A stretch of 64,000 nt of DNA from CAWGMT01 sp963823675 (GTDB lineage: Bacteria > Planctomycetota > Planctomycetia > Isosphaerales > Isosphaeraceae), in contig CAWGMT010000011.1 in NCBI GenBank assembly GCA_963823675.1, positions 868,001-932,000 on the forward strand. The letters run 5' to 3'. The notes below the pieces were generated by a model. That model did no database searches. It was not told the origin of the DNA and was given only the letters and a program-made list of their open reading frames with translations. Of this stretch, positions 8,778 to 17,309 are shown one piece after another. Each line of letters begins with the position of its first letter. Position 1 is the first letter of the stretch. The position numbers and the translations under genes are program-made.

Positions 8778-9038
8778 ACCGGCCGGCAGTGTGAGGCCGG
8801 CTTGTAGAAGCCGGCTCAGTCCAGCGATCTGGCCGACGCGGCGTAGCCGCAACGAAGAGATCGGGGGACAGCGCCCCCTCCTACAGCGGCGGCGCATCGG
8901 CCGGTGGTTTTGTCGAGATCGGGGGACAGAGCCCCTCCTACAGCGGCGCGGCGCATCAGCACGCGGTTTTGTAGGAGCCGGCTCCGTCCGGCGATCCGAA
9001 GACGCGCGCATCGAGCAGAGATGCTTGTGAGCAAGAAT
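8778..9038. repeat. Intergenic palindromic repeats
   Basis: Two near-identical direct units lie at about 8858-8908 and 8918-8960. Both contain GAGATCGGGGGACAG, CCCCTCCTACAGCGGCG and GCGCATC. They are preceded and followed by GCCGGCTT/GAGCCGGCTC palindromes (8801-8818, 8975-8992). No gene is seen. This is a different repeat family from the REPs at 3-4.5 kb. Confidence 0.65.
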
Positions 9039-11249
9039 TTAACCGGCCTTCTTGGTTTTCACGCGCAACAATTCGACCGCGCGATCCCACGTCGGGTCCG
9101 ACTCTTGGTAAGCCGACTCGGGCTCGTTGACGATCACGTCGGGACGTACGCCGCGGCCTTCGATCGGCGTGCCATCCGGCAGCATGTTGACCCAGCGCGA
9201 GTAGACGACGGTGACTGCCACGCCCGGCAGTGTGAACGGCTTGGGGTTGCCGCTGGACCCTCTTGTCGGCAAACCGACCGTCGTGACGTTGGGCAAACAC
9301 TTCATCATCTTCGCGAAGCCCTCGCCGCTGGAAACACACCCCGGCCCGAGGATGCAGACAACCGGCTTCGTGAAAGGTCGTTCCGTTGCCTTCAAGATAC
9401 GTTCGTAGGCAGGTCCGAAGTCGGCCGGCGTGGGGCCGTTGCGGTACTTGCTCTTGGCGTATACGGTGTCCCTGGCGCAGAACTCGCGGGCGATCTGCTG
9501 GGCCAGCGGCTCGCTCCCTCCGTTGGCCAGTCGCAGGTCGAGGATGAAGCCGGGCGCGGAAGAGTGCAAGCGGATGAACGCAACCACGGCGCGGACTGCG
9601 TCGGCGTCGGCCTGGCTCTGCCGGATGACGCGGATCACGCCAAAACCCTCCGGTCTGGTAAAGCCGACCTGCGCGAATCCCTTTCCGTGCGGCACCCTGT
9701 TCTCGATCGCCGATTCGATTGCACGCGCGTTGCCGTTGTACCTCCAGGGCTTTCTCGTACGCGTGATCGTGGCACCATCCGGTTCGGTGAACCAAACGTG
9801 GTCGTCATCCAGTTCGCCAAGCATCTGGCCGACGATGCTGACGAATGCCGGCAGGGTGTCGGCGGCCACCGCGCGCGAGCGGTACTTGCGCTCGAGCGCC
9901 GGCCAGTCGATCTTCTTGAGCTCGAAGTAGCTGTAGTGTAGGTCCATGTCGTTCCAGAGCGCGTCAAATGCCTCCGCCAGCACATCACGATCAACCGGGT
10001 CGTCGGCAGGCCCGGGTTTCGACATGGCGCCGGGCTTGCCCTTGCCGGTCTTGAACTGGATGGGATAGGGGACCGAGGGCTCGCCGTTCTTGCCGCGGAA
10101 ATTCTGGAACCGCTGGCTGTTGATGCTCAGTTGGTACTCGTGATCGGGCGCCAGTCGCAAGGGAAGTACACAGGTCCGCGCATCGATCCAGCGCGGCCGG
10201 CCGGTTCCGGGAAAAGCCGGCCCGCCGCCGACGAACGAGTAGCCGCGGTTATCCATGTCCTGGTCGAAGGTGATTCGCAGCTCGCGGGTCGCCGGATCGA
10301 CGGCGGTCGCTCCGTTATCGGGAACGGCCTTCACCACCCGCGGACGGTCCGCCAGGGCCGGGGTCGTTGCCAGTGTCTGGGCCGCGAGCCTGGAGACCTC
10401 GAATGCCCCAAGACCGGCAAATAGAAGCAGTGAACACATGGCTGCTAGCTTTGAGATGGTCATGGCTCTTGTAACTCCCGTGACTAAACTGGCAACCCCG
10501 GCCGATGAAATGCCAGCCAGCGGCTGGCCCGCCGCATATCGCGACGCGATCCGGACCGTTTGGTCGATCAGATACCGTGCGACGCTTGAAGGCGGCTCGT
10601 TGAGCGCAGGCCATGCACCCGGCCCGGCCAGCAGACCCAACTCCGAGCGTTCCAGTCGGTTCTTGAGCAATGCACGTCCTCGGGCCAGACGGCTACGAAC
10701 GGTTCCGATGGGACATCGCAGCCGATCAGCCGCTTCCTCGTGCGTCAGTCCTTGCATATGGCACAGCACGATCGGTGCGCGAAAGGACTCAGGTAATCGC
10801 GCCAGCTCCTCATCAATGACCAAACGCAGATCGTGATTGGCTCTCGGGCCACGATCGGGCAACTGCTTGGCCATCTCGTCGGCTAGCTCGACCGTGTGGC
10901 GACGGGCCCCGACAACGTGCGCGCGACGCGCCACACGAACACTCACCCCGTAGAGCCAAGGACCGAGGGAAACGTCCAGCCGGATTGAGCCCGCGCGCTG
11001 GACCAGAACCAGGAAGGTAGCCTGAAACGCATCCTCGGCATCTGCCGGATTAGGCAGCATGCGACCGCAAACGCTCTTCACCATCGGCCCGTGCCGAGCC
11101 ACCAATGCCGCAAATGCAAACTCTCCTCCCTGGTCGCGACTGGTTGCAAATCGCTCGAGCAGCTCACGGTCGGTCAGACCGGTCGCAACCCCGCCTTGCA
11201 GCAGAGCCGCAAGCTCCGGTGGGGCATCGCTTGTTGACAGACCTCTCAT
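9039..11249 (-). CDS. ECF sigma factor fused to a membrane-anchored S41-type protease domain
   Basis: A single 736-residue chimera. Residues about 40-200 are an ECF sigma factor: region 2 (GRMLPNPADAEDAFQATFLV), then region 4 (LPESFRAPIVLCHMQGLTHE and CPIGTVRSRLARGRALL). A hydrophobic helix follows (KLAAMCSLLLFAGLGAFEV). Next is a Big_5-like Ig domain (VVKAVPDNGATAVD, LRITFDQDMD). The last ~280 residues form an S41/tail-specific-protease-like domain (LDDDHVWF, GFILDLRLANGG, GPGCVSSGEGFAKMM; serine candidate in VSSGEG). The start at 11249 is preferred over one seven codons upstream because GAGAGG lies about nine bases before it. Inferred role: a one-protein signalling device with the protease outside and the sigma factor inside. 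No separate anti-sigma gene is adjacent. Confidence 0.82.
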   Translation of the reverse strand: MRGLSTSDAPPELAALLQGGVATGLTDRELLERFATSRDQGGEFAFAALVARHGPMVKSVCGRMLPNPADAEDAFQATFLVLVQRAGSIRLDVSLGPWLYGVSVRVARRAHVVGARRHTVELADEMAKQLPDRGPRANHDLRLVIDEELARLPESFRAPIVLCHMQGLTHEEAADRLRCPIGTVRSRLARGRALLKNRLERSELGLLAGPGAWPALNEPPSSVARYLIDQTVRIASRYAAGQPLAGISSAGVASLVTGVTRAMTISKLAAMCSLLLFAGLGAFEVSRLAAQTLATTPALADRPRVVKAVPDNGATAVDPATRELRITFDQDMDNRGYSFVGGGPAFPGTGRPRWIDARTCVLPLRLAPDHEYQLSINSQRFQNFRGKNGEPSVPYPIQFKTGKGKPGAMSKPGPADDPVDRDVLAEAFDALWNDMDLHYSYFELKKIDWPALERKYRSRAVAADTLPAFVSIVGQMLGELDDDHVWFTEPDGATITRTRKPWRYNGNARAIESAIENRVPHGKGFAQVGFTRPEGFGVIRVIRQSQADADAVRAVVAFIRLHSSAPGFILDLRLANGGSEPLAQQIAREFCARDTVYAKSKYRNGPTPADFGPAYERILKATERPFTKPVVCILGPGCVSSGEGFAKMMKCLPNVTTVGLPTRGSSGNPKPFTLPGVAVTVVYSRWVNMLPDGTPIEGRGVRPDVIVNEPESAYQESDPTWDRAVELLRVKTKKAG

Positions 11250-11327
11250 GACACCCGTCCTCTCGATCATTCGCGAGGGCTCTACCTATCTATGCACCGA
11301 GGCCGCCAAATCAATCCCGCGAATCGT

Positions 11328-11434
11328 CTCAGAGCCAGATTTTCACCCGGTGTCGCAGTGACTCGGGCAGCCGCTTTTCGATGATGCGCTGGATCTGTTC
11401 CGGGTGCAATCGCGTGCTGAAATGGGACGCGATG
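11328..11434 (-). pseudogene. Duplicate of the 3' end of the MBL-fold hydrolase gene
   Basis: These 107 bases match 12809-12915 with six mismatches, at a constant offset of 1481 bases. They encode the last ~35 residues of the hydrolase in the same orientation (TRLHPEQIQRIIEKRL), including its stop codon. With the authentic copy it forms direct repeats around the two-gene cassette at 11556-12526. Confidence 0.85.
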
Positions 11435-11485
11435 GTTCCGCCTGATCCCCGTGAGATGTCGGTACGCATGACTTCACCGCGCAGC

Positions 11486-11522
11486 CCCCAAGCTCAGGAG
11501 CCTTGGGGTCAGACCTGACCCC
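11486..11522. repeat. Hairpin repeat between the duplicated gene end and the cassette
   Basis: Two adjacent dyads: CCCAAGCTC...GAGCCTTGGG (imperfect) and GGGGTCAGACCTGACCCC, a perfect 8-bp stem with a 2-base loop at 11505-11522. It could act as a transcription terminator for the minus-strand cassette, or be a dispersed palindromic repeat. No U-run follows. Confidence 0.5.
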
Positions 11523-11555
11523 GACGGGCCGAGGTCCCGACGGCCGCTCCCATTC

Positions 11556-12005
11556 TTATGGGTTCGGTGCCACCGGTGGTATCAATTTCACCCATAGGGC
11601 TTGGTCCGCAAAGATCTTTGCAGCCTTCCTCATGCCGCTTTTCGAGGGGTGGATGATCACGCGGTGAGCAGGATTGGGGTCCTCCGGAGTCTTGGCCACC
11701 CTACATCCGACGGACCGAGCCAGCCCCACGGTTATCTCTGCCAGGCTAAACTCCGCGTGTCCCTCCAAGACCGCCTCGACAGTGGTCAGGCTCCGCACGT
11801 AAACCGAGACCTCTCCGTCGGCACCTTCTCTGAATGCCATCGACATCGGCCTGTATCTGCCCGCTTCCCGGTCGTCCGAGATAATCTGCTCTCTCCTGAT
11901 GCGGCGCAATAGGCGATCGTCATCAGCGAGCGTCTGATCATCGTGCCGCTCTATGGACATCCTCGCCCCGCGCGCTCGCTGGATTACGATCCTGTCATCA
12001 GCCAC
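11556..12005 (-). CDS. Hypothetical protein, second gene of a two-gene cassette
   Basis: A 149-residue soluble protein without a signal peptide or membrane helix. The features visible are an N-terminal LLRRIRREQIISDD segment, RYRPMSMAFREGADGEVSVY, and a C-terminal PNPAHRVIIHPSKSG block. This order (LLRRI..., RPxSxAF, SVY, NPAHRVI) resembles an uncharacterised bacterial family that, as I recall it, occurs beside WDG-type partner proteins. Its start overlaps the 3' end of the 180-residue gene by 22 bases, so the two are translationally coupled. The pair lies between 107-bp direct repeats of the neighbouring hydrolase gene's 3' end. Function is not known; a stress or conflict-related pair is only a guess. 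Confidence 0.65.
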   Translation of the reverse strand: MADDRIVIQRARGARMSIERHDDQTLADDDRLLRRIRREQIISDDREAGRYRPMSMAFREGADGEVSVYVRSLTTVEAVLEGHAEFSLAEITVGLARSVGCRVAKTPEDPNPAHRVIIHPSKSGMRKAAKIFADQALWVKLIPPVAPNP

Positions 12006-12526
12006 CCGACCAGAAGACGAACCTCCCCGAGGTTGTCAGGCGAGACCTGGCCCTCCTCCATATCGTCCATGTCAAAGCATGAGCCGACCTTGGTCGATTT
12101 CAGATACTCGATCGAGCCATCGGGAGCAACATCGAGATCGAGATCTCGGTTCTCGTGTCGCCACTCGAGGCCCAAGCCGCCGGAAGATGATGGCCCGATG
12201 TGGACGGGGGACAGCTCCTGGTAAGACTCGACCGCCTCGAGGACACGCTGTGCCGAACGGAGCGCCTGTGGCTGCGGCGACGATCCCCCCACACCATCCC
12301 AATTGTGAGGCAGGCTCGCAAGCCAAGCGAGCCTCTTGCGAGCATCCACCAGCCAGCCCGGAGAGCTCTGGCCTTTGGCTCTCGCGTGTTCCAATGGCTC
12401 GATCGTCGTTTCGTCGAACGACGGCAACCCATCGGCCGCGCAACAGCTCGGCGTATTCGGGCCCGCGGACTTCTCAGACACGGGGTTCTTGCTCGCGGAT
12501 CCGCCAGCCGCCAGTTTGCCGGCCAT
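11984..12526 (-). CDS. Hypothetical protein with WDG motif, first gene of a two-gene cassette
   Basis: A 180-residue protein. The N-terminal ~60 residues are low in pattern. Then comes a compact domain with LASLPHNWDGVGG, QALRSAQRVLEAVE, and a beta-rich segment SSSGGLGLEWRHENRDLDLD followed by VAPDGSIEYL. Proteins with this NWDGxG ... GGxxLEWxxxxxxLxxxVxPDG layout are common but uncharacterised and, from memory, accompany the family of the next gene. It has an acidic C-terminus and no membrane segment. The 3' end overlaps the downstream gene by 22 bases. The exact start is uncertain because conserved sequence begins well inside the protein. Confidence 0.65.
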   Translation of the reverse strand: MAGKLAAGGSASKNPVSEKSAGPNTPSCCAADGLPSFDETTIEPLEHARAKGQSSPGWLVDARKRLAWLASLPHNWDGVGGSSPQPQALRSAQRVLEAVESYQELSPVHIGPSSSGGLGLEWRHENRDLDLDVAPDGSIEYLKSTKVGSCFDMDDMEEGQVSPDNLGEVRLLVGWLMTGS

Positions 12527-12808
12527 GGCTTTGCCCCCCTTGCACTGGTTGATTCACAACAGGCAAAATCTGCCTATCTCATCGTATCGGATCCTGGAAA
12601 AACTTTCAAAAGGACTTCGCCGGCCTCCGCGCCGGCGCGCCGGCCCTGAGTGCACGTCAGCTTTTGCGCGTGTCGGTGGAGGGGTGAAATCATCAATGGG
12701 AGAATTCCGGATTCCTGGGTAATGTGCGACGGCTTTGGAACTTTGGAGGGCGGCATTTGCCAGTGAGGGACAGGCTCATGGATGGGGCGACGGTCGCGCT
12801 GAAGGAGA

Positions 12809-12915
12809 CTCAGAGCCAAATCTTCACCCGGTGCCGCAATGACTCAGGCAGCCGCTTTTCGATGATGCGCTGGATCTGTTCCGGGTGCAACCGCGTGCTG
12901 AAATGGGACGCGATG
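12809..12915 (-). repeat. Direct-repeat partner inside the hydrolase gene 3' end
   Basis: This is the authentic copy of the 107-bp repeat also present at 11328-11434. It coincides with the 3' end of the MBL-fold hydrolase gene. Together the repeats bracket 11435-12808. Confidence 0.85.
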
Positions 12916-13691
12916 ATCACTTCATTCTCGAATCGGTCCGCGCGTTCCAGCAGATCGTCGAGGTGGGTGTGGCCGAACTTGTGAATCACCGACGCGCGCT
13001 CGTTGGGGGCCACGAAGGTCACTTCGAGAATCAGGATCTGGGTCCGGTAGATCTCGGGGAATGCGTCGAGGCCCAAGGGGGCGGTATCACCCAGGTAAGC
13101 GACCTTGGGCAGGCGGATCTCGGCCGAGACCTCTACGCCCGAGAGCCTCAGGTCGCGGATCTGCTCGCCCGCCAGTCCCTGGTATTCCGGCTTGAGCTTC
13201 TTCCGCCGTTCCCAGACGAGATAACCCAGCGAGGGAATCGTGTGCTTGGTGGCGAACGCCTTGACGACCAGTTCGCGCGAGAGCTCGACCTCGTCGTCGG
13301 GCTTGAGCCCGACCAGATTCACCGGCATCCGGCCGCGGTCCAGCCGGTTGACGGCCCGAAGGAGTAACTCGACGCCGTTGACGGCCTCGGCGGGCAGATA
13401 GATCGTCGGCGGCTCCATCTTCATCATCCGGCGCCGGGCGACGTAAACCGGCAGTGCGGCGATGTGGTCCAGGTGGGCGTGCGACACGAACCAGGTGGGA
13501 GTGGCCATGAACGACCAAGGTTGGGCGCCCAGGTCAAAGCCCAGTTTCATTTCGGGGACTCGCCAGTAAGTCTGCACCGCCGCGCGGGAATAGCCCTCGA
13601 CGGTCAGGCCGCCATGTTTCAGGGTGCGGACCGGAGCGTTGTCCACGGGATGGTCGAGCGACTCCACCGACGATTCGAAGTCCGTGGTCAA
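12810..13691 (-). CDS. MBL-fold metallohydrolase, RNase Z-like
   Basis: A 293-residue metallo-beta-lactamase-fold protein. The zinc motif HxHxDH is visible as SHAHLDHIAALPVY at about residue 70. A second metal ligand region appears as YLGDTAPLGLD, and a C-terminal histidine motif as FGHTHLDDLLE followed by IASHFSTR. This arrangement is typical of RNase Z/ElaC-related hydrolases, but the strict tRNase Z exosite is not evident. The substrate could be RNA or a small ester. The protein is cytosolic, with no signal peptide. Its 3' 107 bp are duplicated 1.5 kb away, which suggests that the cassette between was inserted at this gene's end without damaging it. Confidence 0.82.
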   Translation of the reverse strand: MTTDFESSVESLDHPVDNAPVRTLKHGGLTVEGYSRAAVQTYWRVPEMKLGFDLGAQPWSFMATPTWFVSHAHLDHIAALPVYVARRRMMKMEPPTIYLPAEAVNGVELLLRAVNRLDRGRMPVNLVGLKPDDEVELSRELVVKAFATKHTIPSLGYLVWERRKKLKPEYQGLAGEQIRDLRLSGVEVSAEIRLPKVAYLGDTAPLGLDAFPEIYRTQILILEVTFVAPNERASVIHKFGHTHLDDLLERADRFENEVIIASHFSTRLHPEQIQRIIEKRLPESLRHRVKIWL

Positions 13692-13869
13692 CGACTGCCT
13701 CCTCCGAGGTTGGGAACGGTTGTCAGTTGTCGGTTGCGCTTACAAGGTTGGCGAGCAACTCGGGGCCCGTTCATTCTGACAGTATAATCCAGGTGGCGAA
13801 GAGGGCGAAACCGCAGCGACGGGCACGCGACGACATTGTCCCTACGAACATCCTTCACGAGGCGAGCGC

Positions 13870-14982
13870 ATGACGAACCGGCGTGTTGCAGTCTTCGGTC
13901 CCGCCTATCTTGACCGCGTGCTCGCTGTCAACGGCCCGCTGATCGATCCGTCGGCGGGCCCGCCCCTTGATCAGAGCGTCGAAGGCGACTGGAAGTTCGG
14001 ACCGGAGAACACACTCGCGCTGATCGATCCTTCGGGCGACACCATCGCGATCGAGTTGCCGGCCGATTGGCCAGGGCCGACGGGCGAAATCCGGCTGTCG
14101 CGCCCCATATGTCCCAGTGGCTGTGGCCGTCGGCATGTTAATGGTCTGGCGTGGCACGACGACCTTGGCGGCATGGGTGCCGGTTTCGCGGCCGCGCTTG
14201 GCGGCGTCTTGTGGAGTGCCTTGGGGCCGCTTGGCGACTCGATGAGCCAGGCCATCGCCGGACGGCTCGCGCAGCATGGCGTCACACACCGGCCGCTCCG
14301 CGTGGTGGACCAGCCGGCCGACTGGACGCTGCTCGTCACCAGCGGCCCATTCGGCGACAAGCTGCCGATCGGTTTCCGCGGCTGCCATGAGCGGCTCGAC
14401 GCGGAATCGCTGGTTCTTGCGGCCGGTCAGCCCTGCGATCTTCGCGTTGTGGCGTCGCTCCCCAACCGCCTGGCTGGAGCGGCCCTGTCCGCTCCCGGAG
14501 CGAAAGCCCGGCTCTTCGCACCGGCGATGCGAAACGTGCTCGACCGCGATTGCTCGGTTGCCGGCTTTGCCTCTGCCATCGACATCCTGTGCTGCAATCG
14601 CCTCGAGTGGGAAACGCTGCTTGACCAGCGCGAAATTGCCTGGGCGGTGTCAATCCTGGTGGTCACGGATGGGAGCGCCGGGAGCTTGGTGCGATTCACA
14701 ACGGAGAGCGGAGACCCGGGACGTCTTCAGATACCGGCGTTGCCGCGCGAGCGGCCGCCCTGCGATACCAACCGGGCGGGTGAAGCTTATGCGGCGACGC
14801 TGGTTGCAACGCTGCTCGACCACGGGTGGGATGCAAGGGCGGGGGTTGTCGAAGAAGGATTGATCCGGCTGGCGGCAAACCGCGCTTCGGCCGCGGCCGC
14901 ACTCGAGCTCGACCTGGTCGAATTCGGGTTCCCTGGCGCCGAGCAGATCGACGCGGCTTTGCGGGCCGGCGGTGTCAACTGA
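13870..14982 (+). CDS. PfkB-family carbohydrate kinase-like protein with altered active-site motif
   Basis: A 370-residue protein resembling ribokinase/PfkB sugar kinases. It has GGMGAGFAAALGGVLWSALGPLGD near residue 100, the N-terminal PfkB glycine-rich region, and DTNRAGEAYAATLV near the C-terminus. The family consensus there is DTxGAGDxF: the anion-hole Gly is Arg here and the catalytic Asp is Glu. It may therefore be a diverged or non-catalytic member. Its stop codon overlaps the start of the sulfatase-like gene by one base (TGATG), so the two are translationally coupled. The last 57 bases are repeated at 17191-17247 on the far side of the sulfatase-like gene. Substrate unknown. Confidence 0.7.
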   Translation: MTNRRVAVFGPAYLDRVLAVNGPLIDPSAGPPLDQSVEGDWKFGPENTLALIDPSGDTIAIELPADWPGPTGEIRLSRPICPSGCGRRHVNGLAWHDDLGGMGAGFAAALGGVLWSALGPLGDSMSQAIAGRLAQHGVTHRPLRVVDQPADWTLLVTSGPFGDKLPIGFRGCHERLDAESLVLAAGQPCDLRVVASLPNRLAGAALSAPGAKARLFAPAMRNVLDRDCSVAGFASAIDILCCNRLEWETLLDQREIAWAVSILVVTDGSAGSLVRFTTESGDPGRLQIPALPRERPPCDTNRAGEAYAATLVATLLDHGWDARAGVVEEGLIRLAANRASAAAALELDLVEFGFPGAEQIDAALRAGGVN

Positions 14983-17111
14983 TGAATGTGGCCGATCAAC
15001 TTGACGAGAGAGGACACCCGTTGATGATCTCCACCGCTCGAAGCGCGACACGATCGCCCGAAGTCGCGCGCCGGCTCGGCCCGCTTGACGTGCTGGTGCT
15101 CTCGGCATGGTGCGGCCTGGCCGCCGGCGAGCTCGAGGTGGCTGCCAGGATCGCGTATCGGGCCCTCAGCTCGACGAACCAGCTCTTCTCGATGACCCGG
15201 CACTTCGTCTGGTTGGTCCCCGTGATCGATCTATGGCTGTTCCTTGGGTTCGGGGTGTTGCTGGCGCTGGCGACGCGACTCTGGCCTCGCCAGGCGGGGT
15301 GGTTGAGTCCACGGCTCATCATCACCTGGGCCGTCCTCCCGGTGCTCGTGGAGGCGGGCCGCCGGATTTATATCGAAGCCTGGTTGATTGTCGCGATGGG
15401 GATCGCGGCCTGTCTGGCCCCGATGCTCGAGCGGCATCGGGCGGGATCGAGGCGCTGGCTCGCGCTCTGCGTTCCGATCCTCCTGGTGATGGTCCTGCTC
15501 CAGGCGGGATGGATCTTCGGGAGCGACCGGCTCAAACAGTGGCGTGAAGCAGGCCGTCCCTGGGCTCCCCCCGAATCGCCCAACGTTCTCTTGATCGTGC
15601 TGGACACCGTGCGTGCGGACCACCTCAGCCTCTACGGCTATCGACGTCCGACGAGCCCTAACCTCGAGCGACTGGCGGCGCGCGGGGTCCGTTTTGACCA
15701 GGCCCGCGCGGCGGCTCCGTGGACCCTCGCATCGCACGCAAACATGTTCACAGGCCGATGGTGCCACGAGCTCGCCACGAGCTGGATGCATCCGCTGCGC
15801 GGCGATGTGCCGACTCTGGCGGAATACCTGGGCTCGCTTGGCTATGCGACGGCGGGTTTTGTCGGCAACACGTTCTATTGTTCCTACGACAGCGGCCTGA
15901 ACCGCGGTTTTACTCATTACGAGGATTACGTCCTCGACAAGCTCAGCGCGGTTCGCACGGTCCACCTGATCGACCTGACGCTGACGACGTTCGCCCCGCT
16001 CGGTTCGTTCTTGCCGATCGTGGCGGAGCGACGTCTTCGGCAGTTCAACCAAGGCAACCGGAAGGCCGCCGGAGACGTCAGTCACGAGTTTCTCGACTGG
16101 TTATCGCGGCGTCGCGAGCCGCGCCGACCTTTTTTCGCCTTCCTCAATTTCGCGGACGCCCATGCTCCCTACGTTCTGCCCGCGGGCAAGGAGTACCGCT
16201 TCGGCTCGGCCCCGGAGACGGAAGGCGATTTGCTCTTCCTGCTGGACGGTTGGTCGCGGGTCGACAAGCGGAGGATGACGCCGAAGGCGCGAGTGCTCGC
16301 TTTAGACTCTTACGATAACTGCGTGGCTTATGTTGATGAGTGCCTGGGAGAATTGCTCGGCGAATTGCAGCGTCGCGGGGTGCTCGATCGGACCCTGGTC
16401 ATCGTGGCGGCCGATCACGGCGAAGGGTTGGGGGATCATGACCTGTTCGATCACGGCGAAAGCCTCTACCGCACGGAGATCCGGGTGCCTCTGGTGATGG
16501 TCTTGCCCGGCGGGCGAGGCCGATCCCCGGCGGCCGTCGACGAATTCGTCAGCCTCCGCGACATCCCGGCGACCGTCGCTCAAGTCGTCCGACCGGCGGC
16601 CAAGCCGCCGTTCCCCGGCCAGCCGCTGACGAGGTTCTGCCGCGATGGCCCCGCCACCTCGGCCGCTCCCGCCGGCGACGTCGCTGTGCTTTCCGAGCTA
16701 TCGTCGCCCAACCCGACCGATCCCAACCAGGGCCGATCGCCCGCCTATCGCGGCCCGCTGATCTCCCTGGCTGAGGGCGATTTCGTTTACATCCGCAACG
16801 AAGGTGACGGCAGCGAGGAATTATTCAACGAGCGCGATGACCCGTACGAGCTCACCAATCGCGCCGGCAAGGGCGCCATGCTTCCACTCCTGCAACGGTT
16901 TCGGGACCGGCTCCAGCAGGCGAAAGCCCATCCTCCCGCCGTCACAAATCTCAGTCGTCCGCGCCCTGGCGCTCTCGAGATACTGCCGTTTGGCCGCCTC
17001 CCGATGTTGGAGGCAGCGCTCGCTCGTGACACGAGTGGGGCACTCGGAAGCCGAACAGCCGCCTCCCGGCCGTCGCAGTCCGCTGGTCGATCGCGTCGCC
17101 CGGCGAAATGA
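14982..17111 (+). CDS. Membrane-anchored sulfatase-like hydrolase/phosphotransferase
   Basis: A 709-residue protein. The N-terminal ~190 residues hold about four to five membrane helices (VWLVPVIDLWLFLGFGVLLA; LIVAMGIAACLAPML; VPILLVMVLLQAGWIF). The rest is an alkaline-phosphatase-superfamily sulfatase domain. It shows the first metal motif NVLLIVLDTVRADHLSLYGY, a nucleophile region WTLASHANMFTG, DAHAPYVLP, and the second metal motif VIVAADHGEGLGDHDLF. The CxPSR formylglycine motif is absent; the nucleophile position appears to be Thr, as in sulfatase-like enzymes that do not need activation. The domain is likely extracytoplasmic. The ATG at 14982 overlaps the stop of the kinase-like gene. 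Substrate could be a surface polysaccharide or lipid head group. Confidence 0.82.
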   Translation: MNVADQLDERGHPLMISTARSATRSPEVARRLGPLDVLVLSAWCGLAAGELEVAARIAYRALSSTNQLFSMTRHFVWLVPVIDLWLFLGFGVLLALATRLWPRQAGWLSPRLIITWAVLPVLVEAGRRIYIEAWLIVAMGIAACLAPMLERHRAGSRRWLALCVPILLVMVLLQAGWIFGSDRLKQWREAGRPWAPPESPNVLLIVLDTVRADHLSLYGYRRPTSPNLERLAARGVRFDQARAAAPWTLASHANMFTGRWCHELATSWMHPLRGDVPTLAEYLGSLGYATAGFVGNTFYCSYDSGLNRGFTHYEDYVLDKLSAVRTVHLIDLTLTTFAPLGSFLPIVAERRLRQFNQGNRKAAGDVSHEFLDWLSRRREPRRPFFAFLNFADAHAPYVLPAGKEYRFGSAPETEGDLLFLLDGWSRVDKRRMTPKARVLALDSYDNCVAYVDECLGELLGELQRRGVLDRTLVIVAADHGEGLGDHDLFDHGESLYRTEIRVPLVMVLPGGRGRSPAAVDEFVSLRDIPATVAQVVRPAAKPPFPGQPLTRFCRDGPATSAAPAGDVAVLSELSSPNPTDPNQGRSPAYRGPLISLAEGDFVYIRNEGDGSEELFNERDDPYELTNRAGKGAMLPLLQRFRDRLQQAKAHPPAVTNLSRPRPGALEILPFGRLPMLEAALARDTSGALGSRTAASRPSQSAGRSRRPAK

Positions 17112-17190
17112 AGAGGGTGCCATCCGTACGGCCGACGTGCGCAATTGCTTACATGCAGACCTTGCCGGCCGTGCGGATAGCATCTTCTTC

Positions 17191-17247
17191 GTTCCCTGGC
17201 CCTGAGCAGATCGACGCGGCTTTGCGGGCCGGCTGTGTCGTCTGATC
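17191..17247 (+). pseudogene. Duplicate of the 3' end of the PfkB-like gene
   Basis: These 57 bases match 14928-14984, the last codons and stop of the PfkB-like gene, with five mismatches. The shared core is GAGCAGATCGACGCGGCTTT. With the authentic copy they form direct repeats around the sulfatase-like gene. This is the same arrangement as at 11.3-12.9 kb. Confidence 0.8.
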
Positions 17248-17309
17248 GAGCGGCGGTGAAATGCGTCGGTCGCCCACTCGATATCAGTAAGTCCCGCCAA
17301 TGTGAGCAA

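Noticed and set aside
15700..15770. Formylglycine-type sulfatase active site activated by the FGE-like proteins in the window
   Set aside because: The CxPSR motif is absent (WTLASHANM instead), and the FGE-like domains lack a clear second active-site cysteine, so no such pairing is supported.
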